Assembly: GCF_002846415.1 (NCBI RefSeq)
Contig: NZ_PJMX01000001.1
Span: 3,472,001-3,536,000, forward strand
From: Streptomyces sp. TLI_146
GTDB taxonomy: Bacteria; Actinomycetota; Actinomycetes; Streptomycetales; Streptomycetaceae
Length of the DNA: 64,000 nucleotides
Reading direction: 5' to 3'
In this document: piece by piece, positions 58,762-64,000 of the stretch
How positions within the stretch are numbered: position 1 is the stretch's first letter
How the letters are laid out: each line of letters begins with the position of its first letter
Program-made: the position numbers and the translations under genes
Notes under the pieces: model-generated
What the model was told of the DNA's origin: nothing
The model's database searches: none
What the model saw: the letters and a program-made list of their open reading frames with translations, nothing else

Positions 58762-60645
58762 GTGCACCTGCGTTCGCTGCTCTCCATGCCCCGCATGCTC
58801 CGCCACGGCTCGTCCGTGGGCGCGGATCTGCCGCCCGACGAGGCCGTCACCGTCGACGCCCCGGACGGCCCGATGGGCGAGGCGCTGGCCGCCGTGCACG
58901 CGGGCGACCGCGGCCCGGCCGCCGCCCTGCTCGCCGGGACCCGTGAGCGCGCCGAGTGGGAGCGCCGCAGCACCTACGTCACCCAGCTCGCCGCGGCCGC
59001 CCTGCACAGCCCCGGCTGGCTGGACGGCTGGCTCGCCGAGTCGCCCGAGGACCCCGACGCGGTCCTGGTCAAGGCCGAGCTCTGCGTCCACCAGGCGTGG
59101 GAGATACGCAGCGCGGCACGGGCCAGGGACGTGGCGCCGGAGCAGTTCCAGGCGTTCTTCGCGCTGCTCGGGGACGCCGTCCCGGTGGCGTCCGCGGCCG
59201 CCCGGCTCAACCCCACCGACCCGGTGCCCTGGCAGATCGCGCTCACCCACGCCCGGGGCAGCCAGGCCCCGCGCGAGGTGTTCGACGCGTACTGGGCGGA
59301 GGCCGTGGCCCGCTCCCCGCACCACTACGGCTGCCACGCGGCGGCCCTGCAGTACCTCTCCGAGAAGTGGTACGGCTCGCACGGCGAGATGTTCGCCTTC
59401 GCCGAGCGGGCCGCCGAGAGCGCGCTGCCGGGCTCCAAGCTGCACGCGCTGCCGCTGCTCGCGGCCGTCGAGTACGTGGTGGTCTCCGACGACCCGCGCC
59501 AGAGCCCCGTCGAGCGGGCCAGGATCGACGCGGCCGTCGAGCGCGGCCTCGAACTCTCCGCCTGGTACGAGCCGGGCGACCCGGACGCGGCGGACTTCCG
59601 CAACCACCTCGTCCTGATGCTGATCCTGCACGAGCGGTGGGCCGAGGCGCTGGACGTGTTCCGGGCGATCGGGGTGCGGGCGCGCACCTATCCCTGGGCG
59701 TATCTGGGCGAGCCGCGCACCGAGTTCGTGGAGCTGCGGTCGGGGGTGCGGATGCAGCTGGCTTCGCGGACGCCGCTGTTCTCGCGGGCGGGGCGGGTGG
59801 GCGGCCCGGCCTCGGTCCGGGGACCGGGTTCCGCCGGTTCCGCCGCCGCGTCCGGGGACGCGCGCACCCCCTCGCTCCGCTCGCTCGCGATAGCCGCGGC
59901 GCCGCCGCACGAGGTCGCCGAGGCCGCGCTGATGTGCGGGGTCTCGCTGCGGATCGCGCCCGCGCCGCCCGGGATGAGTTACGTGGAGCTCGTCCCGGAC
60001 CCCTCGCCCGGGCGGCGCGCGGCGCTGGCCCGCGACGACCGGCTGACGGCGGCGGCCGACAGCTTCACCACGGGCGAGAAGTGGGCGGCGCTCGTCCTGC
60101 GCCGCACCGGGCCCCGGTACGGGTTCACGCTCCTCCAGAAGGGCAAGGAGACCGCCGCCCACCAGTGGGACCCGGCGGCCCCGGTCACCGACCACGCGGT
60201 GGCGGCCTCGACCGCGCAGGCCCTGGCGGCGGCGTTCTCCGTCCGCGACGCCCGGCCGCTGGTGACGCTGCTGCGGGGCGCGGACTCCCCCGCCCGCCGC
60301 CAGGCCGACCTGGTGGCGGCGCTCGGCCTGCCGCCGCTGCCGGCGGGGTTCGGCGAGCGGGACGAGGTGCTGCGGACCGTGCCCGGCGCCCAACTCCTGG
60401 CCCGCCGGGGTGTGTTGCGCGGCATCCGCGACTCCCTGTCCACGGACCTGGGCACTCCGGCGATCCCGGTGCCGCGTCCGCGCCGCTGGTGGCGCCTGCG
60501 GGTCGCGGCGCTCGCGGTGCTGGTCCCGGCGTCCGTGTACGCCTGGACGACGCCGGACTGCTACCGCGCGACGATCCCCACCCTGGCGTCCCTGTTCCTG
60601 GCGAGCCAGCTGCGCACGGCGTGGCGGGGCCGGGGCGGGGGCTGA
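58762..60645 (+). CDS. Large TPR-like protein of unknown function with C-terminal membrane helix
   Basis: Protein of 627 aa from GTG 58762. Residues 50-290 are helical with TPR-like spacing and residues WL-DGWLAE, ALVKAELCVHQAWE, HHYGCHAAALQYLSEKWYG; the middle is Gly/Ser/Pro-rich; residues 380-560 form a mixed domain (VSLRIAPAPPGMSYVELVPD, YGFTLLQKGKETAAHQW); a hydrophobic segment sits near the C terminus (LRVAALAVLVPASVYAW). It lies convergent with rne and divergent from rplU. I recall the same gene at this place in other Streptomyces. No function can be assigned. Confidence 0.78.
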   Translation: MHLRSLLSMPRMLRHGSSVGADLPPDEAVTVDAPDGPMGEALAAVHAGDRGPAAALLAGTRERAEWERRSTYVTQLAAAALHSPGWLDGWLAESPEDPDAVLVKAELCVHQAWEIRSAARARDVAPEQFQAFFALLGDAVPVASAAARLNPTDPVPWQIALTHARGSQAPREVFDAYWAEAVARSPHHYGCHAAALQYLSEKWYGSHGEMFAFAERAAESALPGSKLHALPLLAAVEYVVVSDDPRQSPVERARIDAAVERGLELSAWYEPGDPDAADFRNHLVLMLILHERWAEALDVFRAIGVRARTYPWAYLGEPRTEFVELRSGVRMQLASRTPLFSRAGRVGGPASVRGPGSAGSAAASGDARTPSLRSLAIAAAPPHEVAEAALMCGVSLRIAPAPPGMSYVELVPDPSPGRRAALARDDRLTAAADSFTTGEKWAALVLRRTGPRYGFTLLQKGKETAAHQWDPAAPVTDHAVAASTAQALAAAFSVRDARPLVTLLRGADSPARRQADLVAALGLPPLPAGFGERDEVLRTVPGAQLLARRGVLRGIRDSLSTDLGTPAIPVPRPRRWWRLRVAALAVLVPASVYAWTTPDCYRATIPTLASLFLASQLRTAWRGRGGG

Positions 60646-61082
60646 GCGCCGCTGTGCCCGGGCTTTGTCTGCGGGCGGGTGGGTGGCTGGCCGCGCCCCC
60701 TATTTGCCCGACCTTCACCTGCGGGCCGGTGGTGGGTTGCTCGCGCAGTTCCCCGCGCCCCTCAATTCGGCCCGGCCTTCACCTGCGGGTCGTGGGTGGT
60801 TGCTCGCGCAGTTCCCCGCGCCCCTAGGGGGTTTCCCGCTGCCGGAGAATCCAGCTCAGCCACAGGCTTTTAGGGGCGCGGGGAACTGCGCGACCAGCCC
60901 ACCACGGTCCGCAGATGAACGAGGGTTTCTAGGGGCGCGGGGAACTGCGCGAGCAACCACCCACCGGCCCGCAGGTGAACCCCCGGCCCGAAGCCGCCCA
61001 CCCGCCCGCGGGCGAACGCGAAGGCCCGGCCCCGGGTAACCCGGGGCCGGGCCTTCGGTGGTGCGGCTCGCCGCGACCGGCG
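60646..61082. repeat. Convergent 3'-3' gap with five GC-repeat copies and rne terminator
   Basis: No gene. A degenerate reverse copy (about 60666-60702), two full reverse copies (60713-60762, 60777-60826), and two forward copies (60871-60920, 60930-60979) of the GGGGCGCGGGGAACTGCGCG repeat. Reverse and forward sets again face each other. A perfect stem at 61021-61055 next to the rne stop is the rne terminator. Confidence 0.85.
61021..61055 (-). terminator. Terminator after rne
   Basis: Perfect 16-bp stem AAGGCCCGGCCCCGGG ... CCCGGGGCCGGGCCTT around TAA, 28 bp past the rne stop. Confidence 0.85.
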
Positions 61083-64000
61083 TCAGCTCTCCGTCGGCAC
61101 CGGCTCGGCCGCCGCCTTCTTCGCGGGCTTCTTCGCCGTCGTCTTCTTCGCCGCGGTCTTCTTGGCCGCCGTCTTCTTGGCGACAGCCTTCTTCGCGGTG
61201 GCCTTCTTGGCCGTCTTGCGGGCCGTCTTCTTGGCCGGGGCCGCCTCGTCCGCGACGGGCTCGGCCTCGGGCGCCGGGGCGCTCTCGACCACGAGCACCG
61301 CCGCCTCCTGCGCACCCGACGGCGAACCGGCGGGAGCGGTGGCCTTGCGGGTCACCCGGCGACGGGCCCGCGGCGGGGCGGCGACGGGCGCCTCCTCGAC
61401 GACGGGCTCGGCCACCGGCTCGGCCACCGGCTCCGCCGCGACCGGCTCGGCCACGACGACCGGCTCCGCCACGACGGCCTCCACCACGACCGGCTCGGCC
61501 GCGGCGGGCGGGCCCGCGGGGGCGGTCGCCTTGCGGGTGGCCCGGCGACGGGTACGGCCGCGCGGCGCCTCGTCCTCGATGAACGACGCGACCGTGACCG
61601 GCTTCGGCTCGGGCTCGGCCACCGGCTCCGCCGCGACCGGCTCGGCCTCGGCGACCGGCTCGGCGCCCCGCTTGGGCGCACCGGCCGGAGCCGACGCCTT
61701 ACGGGTCGCCCGGCGACGGGAACGGCTGCCACGCGCCGCGGCCTCCGCCTCGGCGGCGCTGCTGTAGAGCTCCTCGTCCGGCACGAACTCCGGCTCGGCG
61801 AGCGCGACGGGGGCCGCGACCTCGGCCGCCACCTCCGCCTCGGTCTCCACGGCCTCGGCCTCGACGGCCTCGTGCTCGTGCGCCTCGTGGTCGTGCTCGG
61901 CGCCGCCCCGGCCGCGCTTCTTGGAGCGCTTGCCGTTGCCGCCGCCACCGACGCCGGTCGGCTGCTCCATGTGCACGATCACACCGCGCCCGTTGCAGTG
62001 GACACAGGTCTCGGAGAACGACTCCAGCAGGCCCTGGCCGACCCGCTTACGGGTCATCTGGACCAGGCCCAGCGAGGTGACCTCCGCGACCTGGTGCTTC
62101 GTACGGTCGCGGCCCAGGCATTCGAGCAGGCGCCGCAGCACCAGGTCCCGGTTGGACTCCAGGACCATGTCGATGAAGTCGATGACGACGATGCCGCCCA
62201 GGTCGCGCAGCCGCAGCTGGCGCACGATCTCCTCGGCCGCTTCGAGGTTGTTCCTCGTCACGGTCTCTTCGAGGTTGCCGCCCTGGCCGGTGAACTTGCC
62301 GGTGTTGACGTCGACGACGATCATCGCCTCGGTCTTGTCGATCACCAGCGAGCCGCCGGACGGCAGCCAGACCTTGCGGTCCAGCGCCTTCGCCAGCTGC
62401 TCGTCGATCCGGTACGTCGCGAAGACGTCGACCTCGGAGGTCCACCGGGAGAGGCGGTCCACCAGGTCGGGCGCCACGTGCGAGACATAGCCGTGGATGG
62501 TGTCCCAGGCCTCGTCGCCGCTGACGATGACCTTGGTGAAGTCCTCGTTGAAGATGTCGCGCACGACGCGGACGGTCATGTCCGGCTCGCCGTACAGCAG
62601 GCTCGGCGAGCTCGTCGAGATCTGCTTGGCCTTCTGGGAGATCTCCTCCCACTGGGCCTGCAGGCGCTCGACGTCACGGCGCAGCTCGTCCTCGCTCGCG
62701 CCCTCGGCGGCGGTGCGCACGATGACGCCCGCGTCCTCGGGGACGATCTTCTTGAGGATGGTCTTCAGCCGGGCCCGCTCGGTGTCCGGCAGCTTGCGGC
62801 TGATGCCGGTCATCGAGCCCTCGGGCACGTACACGAGGTAGCGGCCGGGCAGCGAGACCTGGCTGGTCAGACGGGCGCCCTTGTGGCCGATCGGGTCCTT
62901 CGTCACCTGGACGAGGACCGACTGGCCCGACTTGAGGGCGGCCTCGATGCGGCGCGGCCCGTTGGCCATGCCCAGCGCCTCGAAGTTGACCTCACCGGCG
63001 TACAGGACGGCGTTGCGGCCCTTGCCGATGTCGACGAAGGCGGCCTCCATCGACGGCAGCACGTTCTGGACCTTGCCCAGGTAGACGTTGCCGACGTACG
63101 AGGTGGCCTGCTCCTTGTTGACGTAGTGCTCGACCAGCACGTTGTCTTCCAGGACGCCGATCTGGGTGCGCTCGCCGCTCTGGCGGACGACCATCACGCG
63201 CTCGACGGCCTCGCGGCGCGCCAGGAACTCCGCCTCGGTGATGATCGGCACCCGGCGGCGGCCCTGCTCGCGGCCCTCGCGGCGGCGCTGCTTCTTCGCC
63301 TCCAGACGGGTCGAGCCCTTGATGGACTGCACCTCGTCGGACGGCTCGGCCTTCTCGCGCGCCGGACGCGGCTCGCGGACCTTGACGACGGTGCGCTCCG
63401 GGTCGTCCTGACCCGACTCGTGGTCGCCCCCGTCACCACTGCGGCGACGGCGCCGACGACGGCGACGGCTGCTGCTGGTACCGGCGGCGGACGGGGTGTC
63501 GTCGGACTCCTCGTCCTCGTCCTCGAACGCCTCGGCCTCGCCCTCGGCGGACTCCTCCGACTCCGACTCCTCCGAGTCGGCGGACTCGCCCCGGCGACGG
63601 CGGCGGCCACCGCGGCGGCGACGGCGCGAGGGACGGTCGTCCTCGTGCTCCTCGGCCTCGGCGCCCTCCGGCTCCTCCTCGGCGGATTCGGCCTCGTCGG
63701 CCTCCTCGGCCACGGGGGCCTGCGGCTCGGGCGCGGCCTCGGCGCTCTCGCCACGACGGCGGCGGCGACGGCGCGAACCGCCCTGCGGCTCGGCCTGCTC
63801 GACGACCGGCTCGGCCTGGACCTCGGTCTCCTCGAGCTCCTCCTCGTCCGGCACCTCGGCGGCGGCCTGGGCGGCGGCCGCGGCGGCGGTCTCCGGGGTC
63901 TGGAACATCGGCTCGTGGAAGACCGGCGCCTGGAAGACGGCGACGGCGGGGCGGGTGGCGCGGCGGCGCGAGCGGCCACCGGTCTCCGGCTTCTCCTCGG
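61083..64000 (-). CDS. rne: Ribonuclease E/G (5' end beyond the window)
   Basis: Endoribonuclease of the RNase E/G family; at least 972 codons are visible and the frame is still open at base 64000. The N-terminal part is a very long acidic and Arg-rich repeat region (about 63350-64000). The catalytic core follows: S1 domain (NVYLGKVQNVLPSMEAAFVD, near 63040-63100), VIDFIDM (near 62170) and the zinc-link CVHCNGRG (near 61990). The C-terminal arm (61083-61900) has repeats of AEPV and VTRKATAPAG and ends in a histone-H1-like lysine tail. Typical Streptomyces rne with the catalytic core in the middle. Confidence 0.95.
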   Translation of the reverse strand, partial: EEKPETGGRSRRRATRPAVAVFQAPVFHEPMFQTPETAAAAAAQAAAEVPDEEELEETEVQAEPVVEQAEPQGGSRRRRRRRGESAEAAPEPQAPVAEEADEAESAEEEPEGAEAEEHEDDRPSRRRRRGGRRRRRGESADSEESESEESAEGEAEAFEDEDEESDDTPSAAGTSSSRRRRRRRRRSGDGGDHESGQDDPERTVVKVREPRPAREKAEPSDEVQSIKGSTRLEAKKQRRREGREQGRRRVPIITEAEFLARREAVERVMVVRQSGERTQIGVLEDNVLVEHYVNKEQATSYVGNVYLGKVQNVLPSMEAAFVDIGKGRNAVLYAGEVNFEALGMANGPRRIEAALKSGQSVLVQVTKDPIGHKGARLTSQVSLPGRYLVYVPEGSMTGISRKLPDTERARLKTILKKIVPEDAGVIVRTAAEGASEDELRRDVERLQAQWEEISQKAKQISTSSPSLLYGEPDMTVRVVRDIFNEDFTKVIVSGDEAWDTIHGYVSHVAPDLVDRLSRWTSEVDVFATYRIDEQLAKALDRKVWLPSGGSLVIDKTEAMIVVDVNTGKFTGQGGNLEETVTRNNLEAAEEIVRQLRLRDLGGIVVIDFIDMVLESNRDLVLRRLLECLGRDRTKHQVAEVTSLGLVQMTRKRVGQGLLESFSETCVHCNGRGVIVHMEQPTGVGGGGNGKRSKKRGRGGAEHDHEAHEHEAVEAEAVETEAEVAAEVAAPVALAEPEFVPDEELYSSAAEAEAAARGSRSRRRATRKASAPAGAPKRGAEPVAEAEPVAAEPVAEPEPKPVTVASFIEDEAPRGRTRRRATRKATAPAGPPAAAEPVVVEAVVAEPVVVAEPVAAEPVAEPVAEPVVEEAPVAAPPRARRRVTRKATAPAGSPSGAQEAAVLVVESAPAPEAEPVADEAAPAKKTARKTAKKATAKKAVAKKTAAKKTAAKKTTAKKPAKKAAAEPVPTES

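Overview
The window is a stretch of a Streptomyces-type chromosome: GC is very high throughout, GTG starts are common, and the genes follow the conserved core order dnaJ-hrcA ... hemW ... lepA-rpsT-holA ... comEC-comEA ... leuS ... rsfS-nadD ... proA-proB ... obg-rpmA-rplU ... rne. From memory this order matches the SCO2554-SCO2599 region of S. coelicolor; no search was run.

Layout. 1-3.1 kb: heat-shock pair dnaJ/hrcA behind a perfect CIRCE operator, a metallo-beta-lactamase-fold hydrolase and a DUF3097 protein. 3.5-11.5 kb: hemW, a SpoIIE-type phosphatase with an anti-sigma-like ATPase domain, then a divergent soluble hybrid histidine kinase with six tandem 276-bp HAMP-type repeats and its response regulator. 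11.6-18 kb: FadD-type acyl-CoA ligase, lepA, rpsT and holA. 18-25 kb: YceI protein, comEC/comEA, DegV protein and a coiled-coil membrane protein. 25-28.2 kb: leuS behind a candidate leucine leader-peptide attenuator. 28.4-31.4 kb: a ferric-reductase-like membrane protein translationally coupled to a NuoF/ferredoxin-like protein. 31.4-35.9 kb: a 4.4-kb segment (GT87 glycosyltransferase, two small zinc proteins, DHA2-type MFS exporter with divergent XRE regulator) lying between two identical tRNA-Ala(GGC) genes. 36-43.4 kb: histidine phosphatase with an apparent CTG start, rsfS, a divergent LytR/LCP protein, nadD, two tiny membrane proteins, an M48 protease, and two neighbouring membrane proteins sharing a cytosolic N-terminal motif. 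43.5-47.8 kb: proA, proB (with an in-frame hairpin insertion) and galE. 48-56 kb: cell-surface glycopolymer genes, namely a PIG-L deacetylase lipoprotein, an unknown protein coupled to a GT4-Stealth fusion, and a convergent second Stealth protein. 56.3-64 kb: obg-rpmA-rplU, a large unknown protein, and most of RNase E/G, which runs off the window.

How the genes fit together. Most of the window is housekeeping (translation, ribosome assembly, RNA decay, proline and NAD synthesis). A second theme is envelope and spore-wall glycopolymer work: the LCP-like protein, the two SVVFDE-motif proteins, galE, the deacetylase and the Stealth transferases. Gene ends, mainly convergent 3'-3' junctions, carry copies of a dispersed GC-rich repeat family that often forms long hairpins. 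No CRISPR array, insertion sequence, prophage or biosynthetic cluster was seen.
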